A stretch of 64,000 nucleotides of DNA from Rhodoplanes sp. (GTDB lineage: Bacteria; Pseudomonadota; Alphaproteobacteria; Rhizobiales; Xanthobacteraceae), in contig NZ_JACAAX010000012.1 in assembly GCF_013377085.1 (NCBI RefSeq), forward strand, positions 62,001-126,000, in the 5' to 3' direction. Under the pieces are notes generated by a model, which saw only the letters and a list, made by a program, of their open reading frames with translations, made no database searches and was not told the DNA's origin. Made by a program: the position numbers and the translations under genes. This document shows, piece after piece, positions 9,677-17,497 of this stretch. Position 1 is the stretch's first letter. Each line of letters begins with the position of its first letter.

Positions 9677-10245
9677 GGGCCGATCCTGGCAGATCCTCCC
9701 GGCGGATCCACCCGATTTCCGGGAGGGCGCTCGAACCCGCCCTGGTCCGGCGCCGGGTTGCGCGTCGGCCCGCGCCGGGCCTCGCCCAGCGCCGCCGAGA
9801 GCGCCGCCGCAAAACCTTCGCGCTCGGCCGGCGACAGCCAGGAGCCGACCGTCAGGCGCCGCCCGTGCGACACCAAGGCGAGCCTCAAAAGCCCGAACTC
9901 CGGGTCGACCACGCGGTCGAGCCGCACCCAGACCGGGTTCAAGGTCCACTCCGACACATGCCCGGTGTGGCTGACGCGGCGCACGTGAAGCTCCGAGGCC
10001 GTCACCACCACGTCCTCGCGCGCCGTCGCCTGGCGATCGTTGATCCGGAACGCCCAATAGACGAGGGCGACGTCCAGCCCTAGAAAGCCGGCGACGGGCC
10101 ACGCCCCGACGAGCAGAAACACGATGCCGAGCACGGCGCTCGCCGCGGCGAGCACCAGGATCACGGTCCGCACGCCGGCACGGCCGAGCGAGCGGTGCGG
10201 GATCACGACGGCCGAGAACAGCGTGGGCTCGCCAGGAGCGTTCAT
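9673..10245 (-). CDS. DUF2244 family membrane protein
   Basis: A 190-residue inner-membrane protein of the DUF2244 family, of unknown biochemical function. Two hydrophobic segments near residues 26-45 and 48-65 form a helical hairpin; a soluble domain follows (EDVVVTASELHVRR, NPVWVRLDR, LVSHGRRLTVGSWLSPAEREGFA), which is the conserved family signature. The C-terminus is a Pro/Gly-rich tail. The start at 10245 (MNAPGEPTLF) is chosen because homologues begin close to the FSAVVIPHRSLG segment; upstream codons are low-complexity. The stop overlaps the Ada-like gene start by four bases. It is divergent from nth, the usual order in related alphaproteobacteria. Confidence 0.88.
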   Translation of the reverse strand: MNAPGEPTLFSAVVIPHRSLGRAGVRTVILVLAAASAVLGIVFLLVGAWPVAGFLGLDVALVYWAFRINDRQATAREDVVVTASELHVRRVSHTGHVSEWTLNPVWVRLDRVVDPEFGLLRLALVSHGRRLTVGSWLSPAEREGFAAALSAALGEARRGPTRNPAPDQGGFERPPGNRVDPPGGSARIGP

Positions 10246-10319
10246 GGGCACAGGAATCTCGGGTACCGGGGCTTCGGGTCCGGGATGCCGATCGGGACGA
10301 CAACACGGGTGACGACGCG

Positions 10320-11054
10320 ATGATCCGCAAGCCGGCCTCGAGCGCGAGCAAAGCAAGCCGCAAGCCGCACACCGCGGTCAAGGGGGGCAAAAGCCCGGCA
10401 AGCCCGAAGCCGTTGACGCCGGCCGATGTCGAGGAGGTGTTTCGCCGCTTTCGGGCGAAAACTCCCGAGCCCAAGGGCGAGCTCGAGCACATCAACCCGT
10501 TCACGCTGCTGGTCGCCGTGGTGCTGTCGGCGCAGGCGACCGACGCCGGGGTCAACAAGGCGACCCGGGCGCTGTTTCAGGTCGCCGACACGCCCGAGAA
10601 GATGGTGGCGCTCGGCGAGGCGCGGCTGCGCGACCACATCAAGACCATCGGGCTGTTCAACACCAAGGCCAAGAACGTCATCGCCCTGTCGGAGAAATTG
10701 ATCGCCGAGCACGGCGGGATTGTCCCGGCGACCCGCGAAGCGTTGGAAAAGCTGCCCGGCGTCGGCCGCAAGACCGCCAATGTGGTGCTCAACATCGCCT
10801 TCGGGCAGGAGACCATGGCGGTCGATACCCACATCTTCCGGGTCGGCAACCGCACCGGCCTTGCGCCCGGCAAAACACCGCTGGAGGTGGAGCTGCGGCT
10901 CGAGGCCGTGGTGCCGAAACCGTACCGGCTGCACGCCCACCACTGGCTGATCCTGCACGGCCGCTATGTCTGCACGGCGATCAAGCCACGCTGCCCCGAC
11001 TGCCTGATCGCCGACCTCTGCGGCTGGCCGGAGAAGCGCATTTTTTCCCCATAG
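10320..11054 (+). CDS. nth: Endonuclease III
   Basis: Bifunctional DNA glycosylase/AP lyase that removes oxidised pyrimidines in base excision repair. The 244-residue protein has an N-terminal Lys-rich extension of about 35 residues, then the helix-hairpin-helix LPGVGRKTA with catalytic Lys151, the catalytic Asp169 in VDTHIFR, and four cysteines at 218, 225, 228 and 234 spaced C-x6-C-x2-C-x5-C for the [4Fe-4S] cluster. All key residues are present. The start at 10320 is the first ATG; the weak ribosome site leaves a start inside the basic extension possible. Divergent from the DUF2244/Ada-like pair. Confidence 0.97.
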   Translation: MIRKPASSASKASRKPHTAVKGGKSPASPKPLTPADVEEVFRRFRAKTPEPKGELEHINPFTLLVAVVLSAQATDAGVNKATRALFQVADTPEKMVALGEARLRDHIKTIGLFNTKAKNVIALSEKLIAEHGGIVPATREALEKLPGVGRKTANVVLNIAFGQETMAVDTHIFRVGNRTGLAPGKTPLEVELRLEAVVPKPYRLHAHHWLILHGRYVCTAIKPRCPDCLIADLCGWPEKRIFSP

Positions 11055-11095
11055 GCGCGGGCGGAACGCGCGTTGGACTAAGGTCAGTGCACCGG

Positions 11096-11218
11096 CTATC
11101 GGTCGTCATCGTCCGCGCAGGCGGACGATCCAGTATCCACCGGCGTTGATTGTTTCACTCGACACGCTGCGGCGTACTGGGTGCTCCGCCTTCGCGGAGC
11201 ACGACGAAGGAGAGGCTT
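11096..11218. repeat. Dispersed intergenic repeat, family B copy 1
   Basis: Between convergent nth and the EI24 gene. It begins TCGGTCGTCATCGTCCGCG, continues with GGCGGACGATCC, and ends with GGCGTACTGGGTGCTCCGCC and GCGGAGCACGACGAAG. The same blocks in the same order occur at 19918-20032. Each block is a short hairpin (CGTCCGCG/CGGACG and GCTCCGCC/GGCGGAGC-like), so the element is a pair of stem-loops on either strand. Confidence 0.75.
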
Positions 11219-11236
11219 TGCCGACTCTCCTGCCGG

Positions 11237-12016
11237 TCAGGGCGCCGGGTCGCCGGTTTCATACGGCCGCGCCGAAAAAGCTCCCTGCCGCGCCTCCGCC
11301 AGCGCCCGGATCCGCTCGGCCGACAGGCGCTTGTGGAGATGCACCATGAACGCGGTGGCGAACAGCGGCGTGGCGAAATTGACGATCGGGATCAGCACGA
11401 AGGCGGCGATGAACAGGCCGCCCGTGACGATTCGAGTGCGGTTCTCGCGCCACATCGCCTTGGCGTCGCGGATCGGACGCAGCCGCACGGCGGCGATGAG
11501 GAAATACTCGCGGCCGAGCAGATAGGCGGTGGCGAGGAAAAACGCGACGGCGCCGATTCCGCCGATCAGCAGGAAGGGGGCCGCGCACAGATAGATGCCC
11601 AATGCCAGCAGCGCCGTCTTGATGCCCTCGACGATCGAGTAGCCGATCGGCGGCGCGACACCGGCCGGATCGACCGGGTAGTGGACCAGCTCGACCTCGG
11701 CCGCGATGTCGTCGGCGAAGAAGCTGGCGACCAGCGAGGTGACGGCCGGCATCAGGAAGATGGCGCCGGCGAACAGCCCGGCGCCGATCGCGATCGCCAG
11801 AATCCAGCCGAGCACCGAGAGCGGATTGTGGGCGGCCGGCCCCAGCGTCGTCTCCATCCAGACGCCGCCCTCGCCACCCAGCCAGGCGACGAGCTGGTAC
11901 AGCCCGACGACCAGCACGGCGAGCACCAGGATCGCGAGCCCGACAGACTTGAGCAGCACCGACCGGAACGGCGGCGACATCAACTGGGCCAGGGCCAGAT
12001 AGGCGGCATGCAGCAT
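11237..12016 (-). CDS. EI24 domain (CysZ-like) membrane protein
   Basis: Integral membrane protein of 259 residues with the EI24/CysZ architecture: an N-terminal amphipathic stretch, a first pair of long hydrophobic segments (about 20-45 and 67-98), the soluble FFADDIAAEVELVHYP region, then two more hydrophobic pairs and the late ENRTRIVTGG element. In enterobacteria CysZ carries sulfate for cysteine synthesis. No sulfur gene is adjacent here, so the substrate is not established. The ATG at 12016 has GAGGATCCCG directly upstream. The C-terminus ends in a polar tail. Divergent from the amine oxidase gene. Confidence 0.85.
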   Translation of the reverse strand: MLHAAYLALAQLMSPPFRSVLLKSVGLAILVLAVLVVGLYQLVAWLGGEGGVWMETTLGPAAHNPLSVLGWILAIAIGAGLFAGAIFLMPAVTSLVASFFADDIAAEVELVHYPVDPAGVAPPIGYSIVEGIKTALLALGIYLCAAPFLLIGGIGAVAFFLATAYLLGREYFLIAAVRLRPIRDAKAMWRENRTRIVTGGLFIAAFVLIPIVNFATPLFATAFMVHLHKRLSAERIRALAEARQGAFSARPYETGDPAP

Positions 12017-12202
12017 CGGGATCCTCGGAAGAGCGCGGGCGCGCCGCGGTTCGGAAACGCCGGAGCAGCACCGGCTGCCTTGAGGTAGAGACCCGGCCGA
12101 CCGGCGACAAGGCCATGGGCCGAAGCCGTCGTCCACATTGGCGTTTGCGGCCGGGAAGCCCTTGGGGCAAGTTGGCCCCCGCCAGAGAGGTGAGTCCCTG
12201 CC

Positions 12203-13639
12203 ATGCCGCCACTCGACCGCCGCACCTTCCTCGCCGGCGCCGCCGCGCTCGCGTTGCCGGGATCCGCGCTCGCGCAGGGCTCGGGCGAGGTCGACATCGT
12301 GGTGATCGGCGCCGGCGCGGCCGGCATCGCGGCGGCGCGGCGCATCGCCGCAGCGAACCGCCGCGTGGTCGTCATCGAGGCGGCCGACCGGATCGGCGGC
12401 CGCTGTGCCACCGACAGCAAGATTTTCGGCGTGCCGTTCGACCGCGGCGCCCACTGGCTCTACGGCATGGACGTCAATCCGGTGGTGAAGGCCGCCGCCG
12501 GCACCGGCCTCGACATCACCGCGGCGCCGCCCGGGCAAAAAGTGCGGATCGGCCGACGCTACGCCCGCGAAAGCGAGCTCGAGGACTTTTTGTCGGTGCT
12601 GGTCCGCTCCAACCGGGCGATCATCGAGGCATCGCGCGGAAAAGCCGACGTCGCCTGCCTGCAGGCGCTGCCCAAGGATCTGCTCGACTGGCGCAACACG
12701 GTCGAATACGTGCTCGGCCCCCTGCCCTACGGCAAGGATCTGCGCGACCTCTCGGCCGTCGACGTCGCCAAGGCGGCCGAGCGCGATTCCGGCGCGTTCT
12801 GCAAGCAGGGGCTCGGCACGCTGCTGGCGGCGCTCGCCGGCGGCCTGTCGGTGCGGCTGTCGACGCCGGCGAACCGCATCAACACCTGGGTGCGCGGCAA
12901 GGTCGAGGTGGAGACCGGCCGGGGCACCATCGTGGCCCGCGCGGCGATCATCACCGCGTCGACCAACGTGATGGCGGCCGGCAAGATCAGGTTCGACCCC
13001 GAGCTGCCCAAGCGCCAGCTCGACGCCTTCGGCAAGCTCGGCCTCGGCAGCCAGGACCATGTGGTGCTGGAGCTCGCAGGCCAGCCGCTCGGGCCGCAGC
13101 GCGACGACCTGATCTTCGAGAAGGCCGACAGCGCCCGCACCGCGGCCATGCTGGCCAATGTGGCGGACACCTCGCTGTGCATGATCCAGCTCGCCGGCAA
13201 GCTCGGGCGCGACCTCTCGGCCCAGGGCGAGGCCGCCATGGTCGACTACGCGCAGGAATGGCTCGCCAAGCTCTACGGCAGCGACATCAGGAAGGCGGTG
13301 CGCCGCACCCATGCGACGCGCTGGAACCAGGAGCCCTTCGTGCTCGGCGCCGCCTCGGCGGCCAGCATCGGCGGTCAGGGCGCTCGCGCCGTGCTGACCG
13401 AGCCGGTGCGCGACCGCCTGTGGTTCGCCGGCGAGGCCGTGCACGAGACCCAGTACGGCACGGTCGGCGGCGCCTGGCTGTCGGGCGAGCGCGCCGCCGA
13501 GGCGGCGATGCGCAAGTTCGGCTGGATCACCACGCCGCGCCCCGCCGCCGAACCGAGCCGCGAGACCCCGCGAAAACCGCGGCGTCAACCGACCCCGACC
13601 CAGGCGCCGGCGCCGTCCCCGTCGCGCTGGCCGTTCTGA
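12203..13639 (+). CDS. Tat-exported flavin amine oxidase family protein
   Basis: FAD-dependent oxidoreductase of the monoamine oxidase superfamily, 478 residues. The N-terminus is a twin-arginine signal (DRRTFLAGAAALALPGSALA), predicting folded export to the periplasm. Next is the dinucleotide fold VVIGAGAAGIAAARR (Gly-rich turn at 36-41), an IGGRCATD motif typical of the family, and a C-terminal FAD-binding region WFAGEAVHETQYGTVGGAW. The last 40 residues are Pro/Arg-rich and unlike the enzyme fold. The ATG at 12203 follows AGAGAGGTG. The substrate cannot be read from the sequence; amines, polyamines or amino acids are possible. Genes for the polyamine pathway lie 44 kb away. Confidence 0.88.
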   Translation: MPPLDRRTFLAGAAALALPGSALAQGSGEVDIVVIGAGAAGIAAARRIAAANRRVVVIEAADRIGGRCATDSKIFGVPFDRGAHWLYGMDVNPVVKAAAGTGLDITAAPPGQKVRIGRRYARESELEDFLSVLVRSNRAIIEASRGKADVACLQALPKDLLDWRNTVEYVLGPLPYGKDLRDLSAVDVAKAAERDSGAFCKQGLGTLLAALAGGLSVRLSTPANRINTWVRGKVEVETGRGTIVARAAIITASTNVMAAGKIRFDPELPKRQLDAFGKLGLGSQDHVVLELAGQPLGPQRDDLIFEKADSARTAAMLANVADTSLCMIQLAGKLGRDLSAQGEAAMVDYAQEWLAKLYGSDIRKAVRRTHATRWNQEPFVLGAASAASIGGQGARAVLTEPVRDRLWFAGEAVHETQYGTVGGAWLSGERAAEAAMRKFGWITTPRPAAEPSRETPRKPRRQPTPTQAPAPSPSRWPF

Positions 13640-13783
13640 TCACGTCGCCCCTGCGCACTGCGCCTTGTCCCCGCGGACATCTCTACCTGCGGCTGTTAAC
13701 CAAAAATCAGGCGTCTTTTCGGTAGTGTCGGCCGATACGCGCGGCGTTTCGCAGCCGCGCGCGGTCTTCCAGAGGTCACGATC

Positions 13784-15634
13784 ATGCAGGGTGCAGCTTC
13801 GGGACAGGACGGACCGATCCCCGCGACCAGCGACCAGATCGGCCATATCGTCTCGGTGCGCGGCTCGCAGGCGACCGTCGGCCTGTGCGAGCACGGGACC
13901 GAGGCGACGCCGGCGACCGTCGGCCGCTTCATGATCATCCGCAGCGGGCCGGCCGTGGTGATCGGCGTCGTCACCGAGGTGTCGCGGATGACCCGCACCT
14001 TCGTGCACGACCTCGATGTCGTCGCCACGGCGCAGCTCGACCTGATGGGCGAGATCGCCCCCGACGAGACCGGACGGCCGCGCTTCCGCCGCGGCATCAA
14101 CCACTATCCGGGCATCGGCGACGCCGTCTCGCCGATCGGCCGTGACGCGCTGCGGGTCGTCTACGACATCGCCGGCGGCGACACGATCGACATCGGCCAT
14201 CTGCAGCAGGACCAGACGATCGCCGCCTGCATCGACGTCGACGACATGCTGAGCAAGCACTTCGCCGTGCTCGGCACCACCGGGGTCGGCAAGTCGAGCG
14301 GCGTCGCGCTGATCCTGCAGCAAACGCTGGCGTGCCGGCCGGATCTGCGCGTCTTCCTTCTCGACGTGCACAACGAGTATGGCCGCTGCTTCCCCGACCA
14401 TGCGCAGATCCTCAATCCGCGCAATCTCAAGCTGCCCTTCTGGCTGTTCAACTTCGAGGAGATCGTCGACGTCCTCTTCGGCGGACGGCCCGGGATCGAG
14501 GAGGAGACCGAGATCCTCTCCGAGGTGATCCCGATCGCCAAGGTCAGCTATCTCCAGTACCGCACCGGCGGCGACCGGCCGGGACTCAAGCGCATCGACC
14601 CGCGCAGCGCCGGCTTCACGGCCGACACGCCGGTGCCCTACCGGCTCGCCGACCTGATCGGCCTGATCGACGAGCGCATGGGCAAGCTGGAGAACCGCGC
14701 CTCCCGCATGGTCTATCACAAGCTGATCGGGCGCATCGAATCGGTCGCCAACGATCCGCGCTACGCCTTCATGTTCGAAAACGCCAATGTCGGCGGCGAC
14801 ACCATGGCGGACGTGATCAGCCTCTTGTTCCGGCTGCCGCCGAACGGGCGGCCGATGACCATCATGCAGCTCGCCGGGTTCCCGGCCGAGGTGGTCGACT
14901 CGCTGGTCTCGGTGCTGTGCCGGATGGCGTTCGACTTCGGCCTGTGGAGCGACGGCGCGGTGCCGCTGTTGTTCGTGTGCGAAGAGGCGCATCGCTACGC
15001 CTCGGCCGACCGCACGATCGGTTTCGGCCCGACCCGCAAGGCGGTGTCGCGCATCGCCAAGGAGGGCCGCAAATACGGGGTCTATCTGGGGCTGGTCACG
15101 CAGCGTCCGGCCGAGCTCGACCCGACCATCATCTCGCAGTGCTCGACCCTGTTCGCGATGCGGATGGCGAACGACCGCGACCAGGCGCTTTTACGCTCGG
15201 CGGTGTCGGATGCAGCCGCCAACCTGCTCGGCTTCGTGCCGTCGCTCGGCACCCGCGAGGTGCTGGCCTTCGGCGAGGGCGTCGCGCTGCCGACGCGGCT
15301 GCGCTTCCGCGAGGTGCCGGCCCATCTGCTGCCGCGCAGCGAGGCGCTCGGCAGCGCCAAGGTCGACCCGTCGACCGGTCACGACCAGGCCTTCGTCGCC
15401 GCCGTGCTGGAGCGCTGGCGCGGCGCCACCCTGGGGGGAGCCGGCGCGGCGAGCGCGGGCCTGCGCGGCGACGAAACCGGCGGCGGCTTCGACGATGTCT
15501 CGTCCGCGTCGGCGGGCCACGGGCTCGACCCGGACCGTTTCAAGATTCTGAAGAAGCCGCTGACGCCTGGGCCGACGTCGAGCGCTCCATCGACGCCGCG
15601 GCCACCGCTCGGGCCGAACGGCTGGACCCGGTGA
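13784..15634 (+). CDS. HerA-like ATPase (DUF87 family)
   Basis: Hexameric DNA-translocase-type ATPase of 616 residues. The N-terminal beta-barrel of about 100 residues resembles the HAS-barrel of HerA proteins. Walker A is GTTGVGKS at about 164-171, and Walker B with two acidic residues is LLFVCEEAH near 395-403. A following RKYGVYLGLVTQRP segment carries the sensor and arginine-finger elements, and a Gly/Ala-rich disordered C-terminus follows. Archaeal and phage-defence HerA proteins act with a nuclease such as NurA, or with SIR2 or DUF4297 partners; none is beside this gene. AGAGGT precedes the ATG at 13784. It appears to be a single-gene unit. DNA processing or genome maintenance is the likely role, but the partner is unknown. 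Confidence 0.9.
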   Translation: MQGAASGQDGPIPATSDQIGHIVSVRGSQATVGLCEHGTEATPATVGRFMIIRSGPAVVIGVVTEVSRMTRTFVHDLDVVATAQLDLMGEIAPDETGRPRFRRGINHYPGIGDAVSPIGRDALRVVYDIAGGDTIDIGHLQQDQTIAACIDVDDMLSKHFAVLGTTGVGKSSGVALILQQTLACRPDLRVFLLDVHNEYGRCFPDHAQILNPRNLKLPFWLFNFEEIVDVLFGGRPGIEEETEILSEVIPIAKVSYLQYRTGGDRPGLKRIDPRSAGFTADTPVPYRLADLIGLIDERMGKLENRASRMVYHKLIGRIESVANDPRYAFMFENANVGGDTMADVISLLFRLPPNGRPMTIMQLAGFPAEVVDSLVSVLCRMAFDFGLWSDGAVPLLFVCEEAHRYASADRTIGFGPTRKAVSRIAKEGRKYGVYLGLVTQRPAELDPTIISQCSTLFAMRMANDRDQALLRSAVSDAAANLLGFVPSLGTREVLAFGEGVALPTRLRFREVPAHLLPRSEALGSAKVDPSTGHDQAFVAAVLERWRGATLGGAGAASAGLRGDETGGGFDDVSSASAGHGLDPDRFKILKKPLTPGPTSSAPSTPRPPLGPNGWTR

Positions 15635-15654
15635 GGCAGAAGCCTTTGCGGGGT

Positions 15655-15781
15655 ATCCTTCGCTCGTTCCGGGGCGCTGCGGAGCAGCGAGCCCGGAACC
15701 CAACCCCTGTCACTCTGCAGCAATCAACACCGGGTGTATGGATTCCGGGCCCGCGCGCTCACGCGCGCGTCCCGGAATGAC
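15655..15781. repeat. Intergenic composite inverted repeat, family A copy 2
   Basis: Between the convergent HerA-like and AtuA-partner genes. It carries the GTTCCGGGGCGC left block, an internal GAGCCCGGAACCCA arm, GTATGGATTCCGGG, a local GCGCGCTCACGCGCGC hairpin, and the closing GTCCCGGAATGACAC. Arms match the copies at 6945 and 56178. No coding potential is seen. Confidence 0.72.
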
Positions 15782-15794
15782 ACCGCGGGTGAGG

Positions 15795-16112
15795 TTACGC
15801 CGTCTCCTCGTCGGGGATCTCCAGATCGAGCAGCGCCGAGCTCAGCGACTTGCCGTGCGCGTCGAGCGCCAGCGTGCGGGTGACGCCGCCGCCGAGCGCA
15901 TCGGACATGACGAAGTTCAGGGCGCCGATCTTCGGCAACTCGTAGCGCACCACCTTGCCTTTCACGACATCGGCGAAGTGGGCCTTGACGCGCTCCGGCG
16001 TGACGTGGCGGCGCAGCCGCTCGTAGTTCGCCGGATCGAAGGCGATCACCGAGATGTTCGAGGTGTTGCCCTTGTCTCCCGTGCGGGAGTGGGCGAGGGC
16101 TCGCAGCCTCAT
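15795..16112 (-). CDS. AtuA-associated small protein
   Basis: A 105-residue cytosolic protein encoded 2 bases downstream of the AtuA-like gene. It has the motif AHSRTGDKGNTSNISVIAF near the N-terminus and a C-terminal LGGGVTRTLALDAHGKSLSSALLD segment (given in parts), which match the small domain fused to, or encoded beside, AtuA/DUF1446 proteins in many bacteria. Such pairs are thought to form one functional unit. The ATG at 16112 lies directly after the AtuA stop at 16115, so translation is coupled. The catalytic role of the small subunit is not established. Confidence 0.88.
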   Translation of the reverse strand: MRLRALAHSRTGDKGNTSNISVIAFDPANYERLRRHVTPERVKAHFADVVKGKVVRYELPKIGALNFVMSDALGGGVTRTLALDAHGKSLSSALLDLEIPDEETA

Positions 16113-16114
16113 GA

Positions 16115-17461
16115 TCACGCCTCCAGGATGCGGACGGACGAGCCGACCAGCGCGCGCGGCAGCAGCACCGACTGCACCGCGACGATCTCGCGGGCGGCCT
16201 TGAAGGCGCCGCCGCCGCCGGCGGGCCCGTTGGTGTAGAGGGTCTCGACCTCGTTGCCGATGCGCACGGCCTCGGCCAGCGTCTCGGTGCGCCCGGTGAC
16301 GCGGGCCCGCACCTCGTAGGGCTCGCCGCCGGTGGCACCGCGCGTGACACCGTGCAGCGAGTCGATGCCGATCAGATCGAAGCGCAGCTCGCTGGTCTTC
16401 ACCTGCATGATTTCCAGACGCTCGCGCACGATGTCGAGCGCCAGCCGGCCGCGCGCCACGGCGCCCGGACCCGCATAGGAGATCTGGCCCTCGCCGACAT
16501 AGCTGTCGATGTAGCCGACCGACACCTTCAGGGTGTCGGTCCTGGGCCGGCCGGTGCCGCCCGTGACCTGCACGCGGTCGGGCCCGATATCTTCCACCTC
16601 GACCTGCGAAAAGTCGGCGACGACGTCGGGTTGAAAATAGTTCTTCGGGTCGTGCAGCTCGTAGAGAAGCTGCTCCTTGACGGTCTGCGGCGTGACCTTG
16701 CCGCCCGAGCCCTCCACCTTGGTGACCACCAGGGTGCCGTCCTCGGACACCTCGCCGATCGGGAAACCGAGCCGGCCGAGCCCGTCGACGTCCTTGACGC
16801 CGGGATCGGCGAAATAGCCCCCCGTCACCTGGCCGGCGCATTCGAGCAGATGACCGACGACGATGCCCTTGCCGAGCTTGTCCCAGTCGTCCATGGCCCA
16901 GCCGAACTCGCGGATCAGCGGTGCCATGAACAGGGCCGGATCGGCGGCACGGCCGGTGATCACCACGTCGGCGCCCCGGGCCAGCGCCTCGACGATCGGC
17001 GCCGCGCCCACATAGGCGTTGGCCGAGACGATGCGGTTGCCGAGATCCGTGGTCGAGGCGCCGGTCTCCTCGAGGCGGCGCGGCGTCTCGCGGATGGAGT
17101 CGAGCACGTCGTCGCCCGTCACGGCCGCGATCTTCAGGCCCTGGAGGCCGAGCTCCTTGGCGATCTCGGCGGTCTTCCTCGCCGCGGCCTCCGGATTGGC
17201 CGCCCCCATGTTGGTGACGATCTTGATGCCCCGACGCCTGCAGGCGGCGAGCACCGCCCGCATGCGGGCCTCCAGCAGCGGATCGTAGCCGACCGCCGGG
17301 TTCTTCATCTTGGCCTGCTGGGCGAGCGCGATGGTGCGCTCGGCCAGACACTCGAAGACGAGGTAGTCGATGTCGCCCTTCTCGGCGAGCTCGACGGCGG
17401 GCTCGATGCGGTCGCCGGAATAGCCGGCGCCCGAGCCGATCCGGACCACTCGCTTGGTCAT
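16115..17461 (-). CDS. AtuA-like (DUF1446) acyclic terpene utilization family protein
   Basis: A 448-residue protein of the AtuA/DUF1446 family. It begins RVVRIGSGAGYSGDRIEPAVELA with the family's GAGYSGDR signature, and further conserved blocks include YLVFECLAERTIALAQ, GYDPLLEARMRAVL, KIVTNMGAANPE and ITGRAADPALF. AtuA was named from citronellol degradation in Pseudomonas, where it works with a biotin-dependent geranyl-CoA carboxylase. No carboxylase subunit is present here. Instead it sits in an operon with a small partner downstream and a CitMHS transporter 36 bases upstream. A role on a carboxylic or hydroxy acid taken up by that transporter is inference. Confidence 0.9.
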   Translation of the reverse strand: MTKRVVRIGSGAGYSGDRIEPAVELAEKGDIDYLVFECLAERTIALAQQAKMKNPAVGYDPLLEARMRAVLAACRRRGIKIVTNMGAANPEAAARKTAEIAKELGLQGLKIAAVTGDDVLDSIRETPRRLEETGASTTDLGNRIVSANAYVGAAPIVEALARGADVVITGRAADPALFMAPLIREFGWAMDDWDKLGKGIVVGHLLECAGQVTGGYFADPGVKDVDGLGRLGFPIGEVSEDGTLVVTKVEGSGGKVTPQTVKEQLLYELHDPKNYFQPDVVADFSQVEVEDIGPDRVQVTGGTGRPRTDTLKVSVGYIDSYVGEGQISYAGPGAVARGRLALDIVRERLEIMQVKTSELRFDLIGIDSLHGVTRGATGGEPYEVRARVTGRTETLAEAVRIGNEVETLYTNGPAGGGGAFKAAREIVAVQSVLLPRALVGSSVRILEA

Positions 17462-17497
17462 GGCCTTGTCCTCACGTTCCGGGGCTCGCGGGCGCCG

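Noticed and set aside
13697-13702. CtrA site upstream of the HerA-like gene
   Set aside because: Only a TTAACC half-site is present; the second TTAA at the right spacing is missing.
13784-15634. HerA-like ATPase as part of a phage-defence system
   Set aside because: No SIR2, DUF4297, NurA or other effector gene lies next to it; the neighbours are metabolic and separated by repeats or gaps.
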